Part shown: positions 8,119 to 17,343 of the stretch, in pieces
How the letters are laid out: each line of letters begins with the position of its first letter
Numbering within the stretch: position 1 is the stretch's first letter
From: Prevotella sp.
Lineage (GTDB): Bacteria > Bacteroidota > Bacteroidia > Bacteroidales > Bacteroidaceae
DNA: 64,000 bases
NCBI GenBank assembly: GCA_017447515.1
Contig: JAFSNG010000049.1
Span: forward strand, 1-64,000
Direction of reading: 5' to 3'
Program-made: the position numbers and the translations under genes
The notes under the pieces: generated by a model
Database searches by the model: none
What the model was told of the DNA's origin: nothing
What the model saw: the letters and a program-made list of their open reading frames with translations, nothing else

Positions 8119-8418
8119 ATGATGTCGTCTATGTTGATTCATCCAGGCGAGATGATAAAAGATGAGATTGTAGCACGTGGCCTTACTCAGAAAGATTTGG
8201 CCCAGCAGATGGGTGTGTCCTATACTGTGTTTAACGAGATACTGAATGGCAAACGTCCTGTAACAACAGAATATGCTTTGTTGCTGGAGGCTGCGCTTGG
8301 TACAGATGCAAACATTTGGATAGGTCTGCAGGCAGATTACAATATGCAGAAAATGAAGCAGGACCGCTCTTTCATGAAGCGTTTGGAGAAAATCCGTAAG
8401 ATTGCTGCAATATTCTAG
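8119..8418 (+). CDS. higA: HigA-family antitoxin/XRE regulator, orphan
   Basis: A 99-residue protein. 'IHPGEMIKDEIVARGLTQKDLAQQMGVS' and 'NEILNGKRPVTTEYALLLEAALGT' are the classic HigA/VapI-type helix-turn-helix core (helices near residues 20-65). The tail is a short basic helix. HigA antitoxins bind a RelE-like HigB toxin and repress the operon. No HigB-like reading frame lies on either side: the upstream gap contains only a repeat, and the next gene is an unrelated lipoprotein. I used the ATG at 8119 because the promoter box at 8078-8085 excludes the longer form. The gene is bracketed by two copies of the same intergenic repeat. Confidence 0.85.
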   Translation: MMSSMLIHPGEMIKDEIVARGLTQKDLAQQMGVSYTVFNEILNGKRPVTTEYALLLEAALGTDANIWIGLQADYNMQKMKQDRSFMKRLEKIRKIAAIF

Positions 8419-8419
8419 A

Positions 8420-8515
8420 GGGATTACGGTTCCGCTGGTTATTTTTGGAGATAAAAGCAAGATTCCGCAAGGCTTATCTAGGTCTTGCGGAATCTTGTTA
8501 TTTTGAAGGGCGTTT
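8420..8515. repeat. intergenic stem-loop repeat, copy B
   Basis: Begins GGATTACGGTTCC, then TTTTTGGAGATAAAAGCAAG, and ends AATCTTGTTATTTTGAAGGGCG. It corresponds landmark by landmark to copy A at 7884-8022. A shorter relative of the same layout (CACGGGAATTCC, TTTGGGAGATA, stem, TTGTT) lies at 9170-9245. Confidence 0.6.
8458..8497 (+). terminator. perfect 14-bp stem inside repeat copy B
   Basis: CAAGATTCCGCAAG (8458-8471) pairs perfectly with CTTGCGGAATCTTG (8484-8497) across a 12-base loop. It is positioned 40 bases after the antitoxin stop codon and followed by TTATTTT, so it can act as an intrinsic terminator. Confidence 0.7.
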
Positions 8516-8648
8516 TCCCCCTTGAGTTAACTCGATTCATCGATTTTATTAACTCGATTGATGATTTGAGTTAATGAACGGTTTGGGGGCATTCCTTCGG
8601 AAATAAAAGAAAAGTGAACTTTCCCTTGGTTCTTTCCTCGCTTATTCG

Positions 8649-8656
8649 TATCTTTG
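8649..8656 (+). promoter_or_regulatory. promoter box TATCTTTG
   Basis: TAnnTTTG box with TTGG at 8626-8629 as a possible -33 element. It lies 22 bases before the ATG at 8678. Confidence 0.7.
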
Positions 8657-8677
8657 CAGCAGAAAAAAGAAATGATT

Positions 8678-9169
8678 ATGAAGAAGTTTTTATTATCATT
8701 GGCGTTAGTGCTGTTGGCGGTGATTGCTTTGGAAGGATGTGCGACGGCTGAAGAGAGGGCAAAAAGGGCTGCTGAGCAGGCTGCCAAAGTGAAGGTCGCG
8801 CTGAAGGAGCGGCATTATAAGATTAGTGTTGACCGCATGTATCCGATGAAGGGTGGTTCGAAGAGCGTGTCGCCGAGCTATTCGGTGGAGGTGAGGAACG
8901 ATTCACTGATTTCCTACCTACCGTTTTTCGGACGTGCCTATCAGGTGCCTTATGGCGGGGGCAAGGGTCTGAATTTCTCTGAGCGCATAGGCAGCTATCG
9001 TGAGTCGCCGGCAAAGAACGGGCGTCGCCATATTGAGATAAACGTGAAAAACGACGAGGATAGCTATCTCTATGTGATTGAAGTGTTTGACAATGGTAAT
9101 TCGGACATAGAAGTACAGGCTCAACAGCGTGAACGCATCTCGTATTCCGGCGAAATGGTGTTCGAATGA
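8678..9169 (+). CDS. DUF4251-family lipoprotein
   Basis: A 163-residue lipoprotein. The ATG at 8678 (MKKFLLSLALVLL) gives a type II signal with lipobox LEGC. The Cys is followed by ATAEERAKRAAEQAAKVK, a charged helix. The rest matches the DUF4251 layout as I remember it: 'YKISVDRMYPMKGGSKSVSPSYSVEV', 'LPFFGRAYQVPYGGGKGLNF', then 'YLYVIEVFDNGNSDIEV' and 'RISYSGEMVF'. Its role is unknown; the family is widespread in Bacteroidales and occurs as single genes. It is read towards the gene at 9263, with a shared hairpin terminator between them. Confidence 0.82.
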   Translation: MKKFLLSLALVLLAVIALEGCATAEERAKRAAEQAAKVKVALKERHYKISVDRMYPMKGGSKSVSPSYSVEVRNDSLISYLPFFGRAYQVPYGGGKGLNFSERIGSYRESPAKNGRRHIEINVKNDEDSYLYVIEVFDNGNSDIEVQAQQRERISYSGEMVFE

Positions 9170-9199
9170 TCACGGGAATTCCTGATTGCTTTGGGAGAT

Positions 9200-9239
9200 A
9201 TATCAAGAAGGCTTCCCCACAAGGAAGCTTTCTTGATAT
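9200..9239. terminator. bidirectional hairpin terminator
   Basis: ATATCAAGAAGGCTTCC pairs with GGAAGCTTTCTTGATAT over 17 positions with one G-U pair and a 6-base loop. It sits between two convergent genes. The flanking TTTGGGAGATA and TTGTT make it a relative of the repeats at 7884 and 8420. Confidence 0.75.
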
Positions 9240-9262
9240 TGTTGTCTGATGTCGGGAATCGC

Positions 9263-9814
9263 TTATTTGCTGTTGAGGGCTTCGGCGAACTTGCCGCTGG
9301 CGTGGAAGCCCTTGTTATCGGCGGAGCGGGTATAGGCGCGTGTCCAATAGCCCCAGTCGAAGCGCTCGTCGTAGCTTAGGCTGAAGTGGATGTCGCGCGA
9401 GGTGCCGTCGTCCATGTAGCCTGAGAAGTGGTAGTCGCTGAGGGAGTAGTCGTAGATGTAGACATCGTTCCAGCTATCGGCATAGCGGATGCGGATTTCG
9501 CCACCATAGACATCCCATTCGAACTCGCAGTAGTAGTAGTCGTCGTAGCGGCTGTTGATGTCGTAGTCGACTTCGTAGCCCCAGCCTCCGTAGCTGTTTT
9601 CACGCTCGAAATACATGGTGGTGCGATAGCTGTCGCCCGAGAATCCGTAACGGTCGCGGATGTAGGTATCGATATATCCCGTCCAGGTGCCTTCGAGGGT
9701 GTAGGCTTCTTCGCGATCCTCGCTGTCACGCCAGAGCTCTTCGCAGCTGGTGAAAACTGTGGTGGCCGTGAAGGCCATCGTTATCATCGTCAGGTAGGTA
9801 AAAAACTTCTTCAT
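9263..9814 (-). CDS. Tyr-rich surface lipoprotein, lipocalin-like
   Basis: A 183-residue protein with a type II signal peptide (lipobox VFTSC, then EELWRDSEDREE, an acidic export-signal-like start). After 'YTLEGTWTGYIDTYI' the chain is a series of short strands dominated by Tyr, Asp and Arg. The layout is that of small lipocalin-like lipoproteins common in Prevotella. No catalytic motif. The promoter box at 9856-9863 lies just upstream. Function unknown. Confidence 0.8.
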   Translation of the reverse strand: MKKFFTYLTMITMAFTATTVFTSCEELWRDSEDREEAYTLEGTWTGYIDTYIRDRYGFSGDSYRTTMYFERENSYGGWGYEVDYDINSRYDDYYYCEFEWDVYGGEIRIRYADSWNDVYIYDYSLSDYHFSGYMDDGTSRDIHFSLSYDERFDWGYWTRAYTRSADNKGFHASGKFAEALNSK

Positions 9815-9855
9815 AATCGTATGCTATTAAAGGGTTCAACTTTTATTTCACACTG

Positions 9856-9863
9856 CAAAGGTA
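9856..9863 (-). promoter_or_regulatory. promoter box TACCTTTG (minus strand)
   Basis: Reads CAAAGGTA on the plus strand. It lies 42 bases upstream of the lipoprotein start at 9814. Confidence 0.7.
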
Positions 9864-9918
9864 GGTATTATTTGCAAGTGAAGCAAGTTGATTTTCCTAT
9901 TTCAGCGTAGGGAAATTC

Positions 9919-11205
9919 CTATTCTTGAGAGGAATCCTCCTTCGCCTTCTTGCCGAACTCGGGGTCGATATCGAGGAACCACGTGACGACATAGGTCAGC
10001 GAACAGGCTGCAACGACAATGAGGAAGAAGGCCCGATAGCCCACGGACTCTTGCAAAGCTCCGGCAAAGAGGCCTGGAATCATCATGGACAATGCCATGA
10101 AAGCCGTGCAGAGGGCATAGTGGGAGGTCTTGTGCTCGCCCTGACTATAATAAATAAGGTAGAGCATATAGGCCGAGAATCCGAAGCCATAGCCGAACTG
10201 CTCGATGAAGACGCAGACATTGATGACAAGCAGACTGTTGGGCAGGACATAGGAGAGGTAGACGTAGACGAGGTCGGGCAGCGTGATGGCCAGCACCATA
10301 GGCCACAACCAGCGTTTCAGTCCGTCGCGGCTGGCGGCAATACCGCCGAGAATGCCACCCAGCGTCAGTCCGATGACACCTACAGTACCCTGAACGAGAC
10401 CGTATTCACCATCACTCAGGCCGAGACCGCCATTATGGCTTGCGTCGACAAGGAAGAGGGCACTGACCTTTGCCAACAATCCCTCTGGCATACGATAGAA
10501 CAGCATGAAACAGATGCCCGCCCAGACCTGTGGTTTCTGGAAGAAGGTGACTAACGTCTGGCGGAACTCGTTGAGGATGCCGCTCACCGTCTTCTGCATC
10601 TTCTCGCCATCTTCCGAGGGACGTGGCAGTGCCCAGCTGTGATAGAGCCACAGGGCAATAAAGAGTCCGGCCATCAGGTAGAACACGAGGCTCCACGAAT
10701 AGCGGATGTTGCGTGTAAGAACCTGCAAAGCACCGGCCAAGCCGACAAGCAGTCCTGAGGAGAAAATCGTGGCAATGCGATAGAACGTAGAGCGAATGCC
10801 TACGAAGTATGCCTGTTCGTGCTGGTCGAGACCCAGCATATAGAAGCCGTCGGCAGCGATGTCGTGGGTGGCACTGGAGAAGGCCATCAACCAGAAGAAA
10901 CACAGCGAGCCCTGCAACCACCAAGGTCCGGGAATGGTGAAGGCGACGCCGGCAAGGGCTGCACCGATGAGCAACTGCATAGTGACAATCCACCAGCGCT
11001 TGGTGCGGAGCATATCGATGAAAGGACTCCACAGAGGTTTGATGACCCACGGCAGATAGAGCCACGAGGTGTAGAGCGTGATATCGGTATTGGACAAGCC
11101 CAGACGTTTGTACATGATGAGCGAAATGGTCATCACGGCGACGTAGGGGACACCTTCGGCGAAATAAAGTGTGGGCACCCAGGCCCAGGGATTTCTCTTA
11201 TTCAT
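9919..11205 (-). CDS. AmpG-like MFS transporter
   Basis: A 428-residue, 12-helix major facilitator. The opening 'PWAWVPTLYFAEGVPYVAVM' and 'HDIAADGFYMLGLD' are typical of the AmpG (muropeptide permease/SLC33) branch. AmpG imports anhydro-muropeptides for cell-wall recycling; whether this protein uses the same substrate is inference. It follows the GT2-HIT-SpoIID gene at 45 bases, so the two may be co-transcribed, and SpoIID domains also act in peptidoglycan biology. The gap between them is filled by an 8-base tandem array. Confidence 0.85.
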   Translation of the reverse strand: MNKRNPWAWVPTLYFAEGVPYVAVMTISLIMYKRLGLSNTDITLYTSWLYLPWVIKPLWSPFIDMLRTKRWWIVTMQLLIGAALAGVAFTIPGPWWLQGSLCFFWLMAFSSATHDIAADGFYMLGLDQHEQAYFVGIRSTFYRIATIFSSGLLVGLAGALQVLTRNIRYSWSLVFYLMAGLFIALWLYHSWALPRPSEDGEKMQKTVSGILNEFRQTLVTFFQKPQVWAGICFMLFYRMPEGLLAKVSALFLVDASHNGGLGLSDGEYGLVQGTVGVIGLTLGGILGGIAASRDGLKRWLWPMVLAITLPDLVYVYLSYVLPNSLLVINVCVFIEQFGYGFGFSAYMLYLIYYSQGEHKTSHYALCTAFMALSMMIPGLFAGALQESVGYRAFFLIVVAACSLTYVVTWFLDIDPEFGKKAKEDSSQE

Positions 11206-11217
11206 TTTCTCTTCTTT

Positions 11218-11245
11218 TTAACGTTATAACGTGATATCGTTATTA
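11218..11245. repeat. 8-base tandem array
   Basis: ACGTTATA, ACGTGATA and TCGTTATT follow one another in the 45-base gap between two genes on the minus strand. A related array lies at 23431-23470. Confidence 0.5.
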
Positions 11246-11250
11246 CGACT

Positions 11251-14200
11251 TTAGTAAATACGTTTAATTTCTGCGTTACGATAGTAATGGAGGAGGATTT
11301 CGTCGTACTTGAAACCTTGCTGGCCCATGACGGCGGCACCAATCTGACAGAGACCTACACCGTGACCCCAGCCCTTGCCATGAAGGCGGAAGCCGGTAGG
11401 CGTCTTTTCCACATCGAAGGCGGAACTGTAAAGGTGGCTCTCGCTGAGCGCGCGACGGATTTCGAGTTCCTTACCGATGGTGAAGGTCTTCTTCGTTCCT
11501 ACGATTTTCAGTTTCCAGATGCGCCCGCTCTTGCCTCGTTCGAGGGGAATGAGGTCGGTGATACGACCGAAGTCGTCCTTGAGTTTTTCGTTGACGAGAT
11601 CCGAAATCTCGTCCACGGTGTATTCCACCGTCCAGCGGAAGAAATCGTTGGTCTCGAGGTCGTAATCGTTGAGCACCTGCGAGAGAACGGCACGGTCGTT
11701 GGTGTTGCAATAGGGGTCGTCGACGCTGACGAGATAGGGCTTGGGCGTGTCCTCCCAGCAATACTGGAACTCCTCGGTGACACCTCCGCAGCACTTCGAG
11801 AAACGGGCATCGCAAATGTCGTCGCCATAGCAGAGAATCTGTCCGCGCGTGGCTTTCAGAGCCTGCTCGACATTGGGACTGGTCTGCTTGGTGATGCCCT
11901 GATAACGCTGGCAGTGGTCGTCGGCACAGACATCGAAGATGGCATGGTCTTCGCGGTCATACCAGCGGATGAGTTCGTCGTCCTTCTTGACGAACGAGAA
12001 GAAGCCGTCCTTATGTTCACTGGTCTGTTCGCGATGACGCATCTGTGCCAGGAGCCACGAGCGGCTGATGACGGCATGGGCCTTGAGCAGTTCGAGACCT
12101 GCCGTAGCCTTCATCTCGCTGGAGATGACGGAGGCGAGATAGCGTTCGACAGGCAGTTCGTTGATGGCGGTAATCTTGTCGGACTCGACCACCAGTCGCA
12201 GGGTGCCTAAGAATGTCTGCGTCTCCTTGCGTTCCCAATGGAAATTGACGCCGATGGTAACGTCGAACAGCGAGAACGAAGCATCGACACTGGAGGGTGT
12301 GAAGGTCAGCTCGCGATACTGATTGCCACGCCACAGGATGCCACCCTCGGAGAACTCCACCGTCTGACGTCCCTCGATGGTCTCGCCTTTGGCAGTATAG
12401 GGCGCATTGAGCGAGAACTCAATCTTCTGACCGCTGACAATGCCCACAGTGACGTTAGGCTGTCCTTTTGAAGTCTGAAGTTTGAAGTTCGAAGTTTGAA
12501 GTTTCGACTTTTCACTCTTTACACGCTCGATGACCTGCTGCATCTGCTCAGGGGTGAGCGACAGTTCGCGGTAGATGCCGAGGATGAGCTCAGGCGTCAC
12601 GCGACGGAAATCCTGTTCGCGGGGGGTGATGATGAGACCACCCATATCGACGGCACCCGGGCTGATAATATATTGTGCGTCACCCTCGGCAGTATAGCAC
12701 GCAGGACGATGCTTCCTGCGAGGCAGCACCACGCTGAGCAGCACATCTTCAGCACGCCACACGATGACATTCATCATGGGCTCTGTATCGTCATCGGCAG
12801 GGGGCAAAGCGTCGTAGAGCCGACGGAACAAGCGTTCGCCAACACTCTGGCTATGACTGCGGATGACGAAGGCCGCGGCAGGATAGTCGGCAACCAGGAA
12901 GATGCCGTTATCGTCGTCGTCCTTCACCACCTCAACAAGGTTACGGCTCAATCGTTGCCAAGCCTGTTGCAAAGGCAGATATCCTGTGCCGACAGACTGG
13001 AGATGAGCATGATCGGGAGCCGAAGCGCCACAATGGGGGCCATTATATAATAAGGTGACATCCTTATTTTGCTCGGCCACCTTGAGCATCTCGCCATACA
13101 TGGGCAGGATGCGCTGGGGCTGGTGTTTCAGCGTAGGCAGCGTGAAGTGAACGGGCAGAATGGGGAACGGATTGACCAGCAGCTCGTATTTGCCATCAAC
13201 CACACGGTGCATCTGTTGCTGAGGACGATTCTTGGCACACAGGAAACAGGGGCGCTCGGCAATCGACTTAGGGTCGATCTTAGCACCCGTAGAACCGATA
13301 CGGGCAGGATTCCACTGCGCCTGCAGGGTAATGTTATCTGTCACGAGTTCGCGCGTCTCCACCTGTTGCAGGTCACGATAACGCTGGCGGGTCTCTGGCC
13401 ACGTCTGCAACTGGCGTTGGAAGAAACGAATGATAGAAGAAAGCGTCAGGGAATCGTCCCTACCCTGCTGTACGCGCTGGCGGGCCTTTAGTTCAATGGT
13501 GCGCAAACGGTCCTTATAGAGGTTGTTGGCATTGATTTTGTCAACAGACAAGGCTGCATCGGAATTGCCGCCCCAGCGACGACAGAGATAAAGCTCCGTA
13601 AAGATGCGTCCGATGCGGTAGTGGCGCGAGAATTGCAATCCTAAGGCATAGTCCTCGCCATACGACGTATTGGGGAAACCGATGCTGCGCAGAACAGGTG
13701 TAAAAAAGGCTCGCGGAGCCCCTAAACCATTGATACGCAGGGCGTTGTTAGGACCGTTCTCGTCAGTCCACTCCTTGTGGGCAATGAGTCCCGGGGGCAG
13801 GGTGTTCAGCTCAAAGTCGCACATTCGGTAAGAGCCTATGACCATAGCGGCTTTCTGCTTGTAAAAAGCGTCGACGATGGTCTGCAGGGTCTTGGGCGAG
13901 GAATAGAGGTCGTCAGAATCGAGCTGGACAGCAAAACGTCCGCAGTGCTCGCTATAGACAGCCTCGTTCCAGCAACCGCCGATGCCAAGGTCGGTGCGCT
14001 CAGGGGTGATGACGTGGAGCTTGTCGCTGTGGCACAGCGACATACTGGACAAGATATCGGAGGTGCCGTCCGTGGAGTGGTTGTCGACCACGATGACGTT
14101 ATACTTGAACGACGCTTTCTGCGACAGGGCACTCTCGACAGCATCCTTGATGGTCTTGGCACGATTGAAGACGGGGATAACAACAGAAGCCTCGACGTCA

Positions 14201-14910
14201 AATTCCTGTTCGTTGAAGTCAATATCTTGATACTGAGTGGCATCCACCAATGCTCCCACAGCACACAGATGAGCGGTACAGGCCTGTTCCATCTCGATTT
14301 GCACCTCGCGATTGGCAGGATTCACATAGTCGAACTGTTTCTCGCCAGAGGCACGGAGGTCGAGTTCTTCTTCAGTATAAAGGTACTCATTGAGATGGAA
14401 CAGCTGTCCCTCGCGACTGAGGAACAGGCGGAAATCGTAGAAGCCCGCATAGCGATAGTCGGCATCACGGTCGCTGGTAGCATACTTATGGATGAGCGAC
14501 GTGCGAATAAACAACAACGAGCCAAAATCGAAGTCATCACGAAGCGAACCGTCCTGATAGTCTATCACAGGATGACGCTCTAAATACGTCTCACCTTTTC
14601 CATCTTCCGTCTTTTTCCTAACCTCATAACGGTCGGCATACACCATCACAGCACCCGTATCGACAGCAGTAGCCATCATGCGTTCCAACGCTCCTGCACC
14701 AAGAGTGACGGCTACGGGCTTGAGTTGCAGCAACACATAATCGGCTGTGGCCTTCTCAGCAATATACATCAGCATGGCGCTGCTCAACAAAGGAATATCT
14801 TGGAGAAAGAAAACACCTTTCACCGACGTATTTTGCTGCAATTGGCAGGCCAAAGCGGCAGTAAGTTGCTCGTCGTGACAGGCTAAAAAGCAATCTATTT
14901 TCTGTATCAT
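11251..14910 (-). CDS. three-domain fusion: GT2 glycosyltransferase, DUF4922 (HIT-like), SpoIID/LytB
   Basis: A 1219-residue cytoplasmic-looking protein with no signal peptide. Residues 1-235: a GT-like N-terminal region of unknown role. Residues 240-480: GT-A glycosyltransferase family 2 ('[18 protein letters not shown]', '[14 protein letters not shown]', and the LDSDD metal motif at about 330-334). Residues 540-790: DUF4922, a HIT/GalT-like nucleotide-binding module ('[11 protein letters not shown]', '[15 protein letters not shown]', 'APDHAHLQ' with the His-x-His motif). Residues 820-1219: SpoIID/LytB ('[15 protein letters not shown]', '[13 protein letters not shown]', '[13 protein letters not shown]'). 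The linker at 803-814 is encoded by a 7-base tandem array. The fusion suggests a sugar-nucleotide and cell-wall role; biochemical function is unknown. Confidence 0.88.
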   Translation of the reverse strand: MIQKIDCFLACHDEQLTAALACQLQQNTSVKGVFFLQDIPLLSSAMLMYIAEKATADYVLLQLKPVAVTLGAGALERMMATAVDTGAVMVYADRYEVRKKTEDGKGETYLERHPVIDYQDGSLRDDFDFGSLLFIRTSLIHKYATSDRDADYRYAGFYDFRLFLSREGQLFHLNEYLYTEEELDLRASGEKQFDYVNPANREVQIEMEQACTAHLCAVGALVDATQYQDIDFNEQEFDVEASVVIPVFNRAKTIKDAVESALSQKASFKYNVIVVDNHSTDGTSDILSSMSLCHSDKLHVITPERTDLGIGGCWNEAVYSEHCGRFAVQLDSDDLYSSPKTLQTIVDAFYKQKAAMVIGSYRMCDFELNTLPPGLIAHKEWTDENGPNNALRINGLGAPRAFFTPVLRSIGFPNTSYGEDYALGLQFSRHYRIGRIFTELYLCRRWGGNSDAALSVDKINANNLYKDRLRTIELKARQRVQQGRDDSLTLSSIIRFFQRQLQTWPETRQRYRDLQQVETRELVTDNITLQAQWNPARIGSTGAKIDPKSIAERPCFLCAKNRPQQQMHRVVDGKYELLVNPFPILPVHFTLPTLKHQPQRILPMYGEMLKVAEQNKDVTLLYNGPHCGASAPDHAHLQSVGTGYLPLQQAWQRLSRNLVEVVKDDDDNGIFLVADYPAAAFVIRSHSQSVGERLFRRLYDALPPADDDTEPMMNVIVWRAEDVLLSVVLPRRKHRPACYTAEGDAQYIISPGAVDMGGLIITPREQDFRRVTPELILGIYRELSLTPEQMQQVIERVKSEKSKLQTSNFKLQTSKGQPNVTVGIVSGQKIEFSLNAPYTAKGETIEGRQTVEFSEGGILWRGNQYRELTFTPSSVDASFSLFDVTIGVNFHWERKETQTFLGTLRLVVESDKITAINELPVERYLASVISSEMKATAGLELLKAHAVISRSWLLAQMRHREQTSEHKDGFFSFVKKDDELIRWYDREDHAIFDVCADDHCQRYQGITKQTSPNVEQALKATRGQILCYGDDICDARFSKCCGGVTEEFQYCWEDTPKPYLVSVDDPYCNTNDRAVLSQVLNDYDLETNDFFRWTVEYTVDEISDLVNEKLKDDFGRITDLIPLERGKSGRIWKLKIVGTKKTFTIGKELEIRRALSESHLYSSAFDVEKTPTGFRLHGKGWGHGVGLCQIGAAVMGQQGFKYDEILLHYYRNAEIKRIY
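12467..12501. repeat. 7-base tandem array inside a gene (TYYGAAG x5)
   Basis: Five units, TTTGAAG, TCTGAAG, TTTGAAG, TTCGAAG and TTTGAAG. Read on the minus strand they give the [11 protein letters not shown] linker between the HIT-like and SpoIID domains. The total of 35 bases keeps the frame; gain or loss of one unit would break it. Confidence 0.8.
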
Positions 14911-14938
14911 TATTCTATCTTTTGCTAATATTTAGGCA

Positions 14939-14946
14939 CAAAGGTA
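14939..14946 (-). promoter_or_regulatory. promoter box TACCTTTG (minus strand)
   Basis: CAAAGGTA on the plus strand, 29 bases before the start of the fusion gene at 14910. Confidence 0.7.
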
Positions 14947-14970
14947 ACCTTTTTTCTTTAAATAACCAAA

Positions 14971-14998
14971 AATCTTAATTCTTAATTCTTCATTCTTA
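14971..14998. repeat. 7-base tandem array (ATTCTTA x4)
   Basis: AATCTTA, ATTCTTA, ATTCTTC and ATTCTTA, immediately upstream of the rlmN promoter, between divergent genes. It may be part of the region read as the -33 element. Confidence 0.65.
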
Positions 14999-15009
14999 AT
15001 AAAAATGTG

Positions 15010-15017
15010 TAACTTTG
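15010..15017 (+). promoter_or_regulatory. promoter box TAACTTTG abutting the rlmN start
   Basis: The box ends only 5 bases before the ATG at 15023, so the transcript should start within a few bases of that ATG and be leaderless or nearly so. It also rules out the earlier in-frame ATG at 15005. Confidence 0.7.
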
Positions 15018-15022
15018 CACCC

Positions 15023-16087
15023 ATGATACCGCAAAAGAAACGACTTTTGGGGCTGACACCGACGGAGTTGAAGGCTATCGTCGGTAGTTTGGATATGCCT
15101 GCTTTTACAGCCAGGCAGATAGCGCAGTGGCTCTACGTGAAGCACGTCAGGAGCATCGACGAGATGACGAATATCTCGAAACAGAACCGCGAACGGCTGA
15201 GCGAGGAATACGAAGTTGGAGCAATGGCTCCGATAGACTGCCAACGGAGTAAGGACGGGACCATCAAGTACCTGTTCCCTGTATGTTGTCATGGCATGAC
15301 AACAAACGAAACAGGGCTGTTTGTGGAGACGGTATTCATCCCTGATAAAGACCGTGCGACGCTGTGCGTATCGTGCCAGGTAGGTTGCAAGATGAACTGT
15401 CTGTTCTGCCAGACGGGCAAACAGGGGTGGCAGGGCAACCTGACAACGGCAGACATCCTGAACCAAATCTATGCATTGCCTGAGGTGGACCGCCTGACGA
15501 ATATCGTGTTTATGGGACAAGGCGAGCCCATGGACAACCTGGATGCCGTATTGCAGACATGTGACATCATGACGGCAGACTGGGGTTGGCAGTGGAGTCC
15601 CAAACGCATCACGGTGAGCAGCGTGGGCGTGAGAAATAAGCTGAAGCGGTTCCTTGACGAAAGCGAATGCCACGTGGCTATCTCCATGCATTCACCCCTG
15701 CACGAACAGCGTCTGCAACTGATGCCTGCCGAGAAGGCGATGCCCTTGGCGGAGACCATTGCCCTGCTGAAACAATATGACTTCACCCACCAGCGCCGTT
15801 GCTCGTTTGAATATATCTGCTTTGGTGGTCTGAACGACTCGCCGCTCTATGGGCGTGAAATTGCGAAATTGCTGGAGGGACTGGAGTGCCGCGTGAACCT
15901 TATTCGCTTCCACGAGATTCCCAATGTCGACCTGCCTGCGTCTGACGAGAAACGTATGGAGGCACTGCGCGACTATCTGACTGCTCACGGCATCACGACA
16001 ACCATCCGAGCCTCGCGCGGACAGGATATCTTCGCGGCCTGCGGACTGCTATCGACAGCAAAAAGGAATAACGAAATATTGAAATAA
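15023..16087 (+). CDS. rlmN: RlmN, dual-specificity rRNA/tRNA adenine C2-methyltransferase
   Basis: A 354-residue radical-SAM enzyme that methylates C2 of A2503 in 23S rRNA and of A37 in some tRNAs. The CxxxCxxC iron-sulfur motif is at 'GCKMNCLFC'. 'FMGQGEPMDN' is the GEP SAM-binding loop. The C-terminal 'RGQDIFAACG' holds the methyl-carrying Cys. Length fits the family. It heads the rlmN-pdxA pair (10-base gap), a gene order I associate with many Bacteroidales. The start at 15023 is set by the promoter position. Confidence 0.95.
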   Translation: MIPQKKRLLGLTPTELKAIVGSLDMPAFTARQIAQWLYVKHVRSIDEMTNISKQNRERLSEEYEVGAMAPIDCQRSKDGTIKYLFPVCCHGMTTNETGLFVETVFIPDKDRATLCVSCQVGCKMNCLFCQTGKQGWQGNLTTADILNQIYALPEVDRLTNIVFMGQGEPMDNLDAVLQTCDIMTADWGWQWSPKRITVSSVGVRNKLKRFLDESECHVAISMHSPLHEQRLQLMPAEKAMPLAETIALLKQYDFTHQRRCSFEYICFGGLNDSPLYGREIAKLLEGLECRVNLIRFHEIPNVDLPASDEKRMEALRDYLTAHGITTTIRASRGQDIFAACGLLSTAKRNNEILK

Positions 16088-16097
16088 CGACATAATT

Positions 16098-17270
16098 ATG
16101 GAACAAGAAAGAAAAATCCGCGTGGCTATCACGCAGGGAGATACTAACGGTGTCGGTTACGAGGTGATTCTGAAGGTCTTTGCAGACCTAGCCATGCTCG
16201 AACTTTGCACACCCATCATCTATGGTTCGCCCAAGATTGCTGCCTATCATAAAAAGGTACTTAGCCTGGAAACGAACTATACTATTGTCAATTCGGCCCA
16301 GGATGCCCGTGACGGACGAGTGAACATGCTGAACTGCTTCGACAACGAAGTGAAGATCGAATTGGGAACCCCTTCTACAGAGGCTGGCGACGCAGCTTTT
16401 AAGGCGTTGGACCGCGCCATGACCGATTTCCGTGCCGGGCTTTACGACGTGCTGGTGACGGCACCCATCAACAAGGCGACCATCCAGCGACCCGGTTTCC
16501 ATTTTCCCGGACATACTGAATACATCGAGACCAGCGTGGGTAATGGTCAGAAAGCACTGATGATTCTGATGAACGAGACGCTACGTGTAGCCCTTGTCAC
16601 CACGCATCTGGCTATCAAGGACGTGGCACGCGCCATTACCAAGGAAAGCATCATGGAGAAAGCAACCATCTTCCATCAGGCCCTGAAGCGCGACTTCCGC
16701 ATCTCCTGTCCGCGTATTGCCGTGCTAGCACTGAATCCCCATGCCGGCGACGACGGACTCCTTGGCTCTGAGGAGAAAGACATCATCGCACCTGCCATTG
16801 AGGAACTGGCCAAGAAGGGCATTCAGGCCTTCGGTCCCTACCCTGCCGACGGCTTCTTCGGTTCAGGCAACTACGACCATTTCGACGGTGTGCTGGCCAT
16901 GTATCACGACCAGGGACTGGCTCCGTTTAAGACCATCGCGCTGGAAAACGGCGTCAACTACACAGCTGGACTGCCTATCGTGCGCACCTCACCCGATCAC
17001 GGTACAGCCTACGACATTGCCGGCCAGGGCAAGGCTGACGAGCAATCCATGCGTCAGGCTATCTATACGGCCATCGACATTTTCCGCAACCGTCAGAACT
17101 ACGACGAGCCCTTGAAGAATCCACTTCCTAAGCTATTCCATGAGAAGCGCGAGGATGGTGAGAAGGCTCGCTTTGCCGTGCGTCCCAAAGAGATGTTCCG
17201 CAAGGACAAACCTGTTGATAATAGTGACGAGAAGAGAGAAACAGGTCATGAAACGACAGCGGAAAGTTAA
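16098..17270 (+). CDS. pdxA: 4-hydroxythreonine-4-phosphate dehydrogenase
   Basis: A 390-residue PdxA, the NAD-dependent enzyme that oxidises 4-phospho-hydroxy-L-threonine in pyridoxal 5'-phosphate synthesis (DXP-dependent route). 'AITQGDTNGVGYEV' at the N-terminus, 'TAPINKATI', 'FPGHTEY', 'LNPHAGDDGLLG' and 'AMYHDQGLAPFK' are the substrate and metal-binding segments (three His ligands). The last 45 residues are a charged extension beyond the usual core. It follows rlmN by 10 bases and is probably co-transcribed. Confidence 0.95.
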   Translation: MEQERKIRVAITQGDTNGVGYEVILKVFADLAMLELCTPIIYGSPKIAAYHKKVLSLETNYTIVNSAQDARDGRVNMLNCFDNEVKIELGTPSTEAGDAAFKALDRAMTDFRAGLYDVLVTAPINKATIQRPGFHFPGHTEYIETSVGNGQKALMILMNETLRVALVTTHLAIKDVARAITKESIMEKATIFHQALKRDFRISCPRIAVLALNPHAGDDGLLGSEEKDIIAPAIEELAKKGIQAFGPYPADGFFGSGNYDHFDGVLAMYHDQGLAPFKTIALENGVNYTAGLPIVRTSPDHGTAYDIAGQGKADEQSMRQAIYTAIDIFRNRQNYDEPLKNPLPKLFHEKREDGEKARFAVRPKEMFRKDKPVDNSDEKRETGHETTAES

Positions 17271-17309
17271 TTTTCTGCCAAAGTATGCCATTATGTCAGA
17301 TTTTCTTTG

Positions 17310-17317
17310 TACCTTTG
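17310..17317 (+). promoter_or_regulatory. promoter box TACCTTTG
   Basis: TAnnTTTG box 26 bases before the activator start at 17344. It separates this gene from pdxA. Confidence 0.7.
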
Positions 17318-17343
17318 CAGCCAATTGCGTAAAAAACGGCTAA

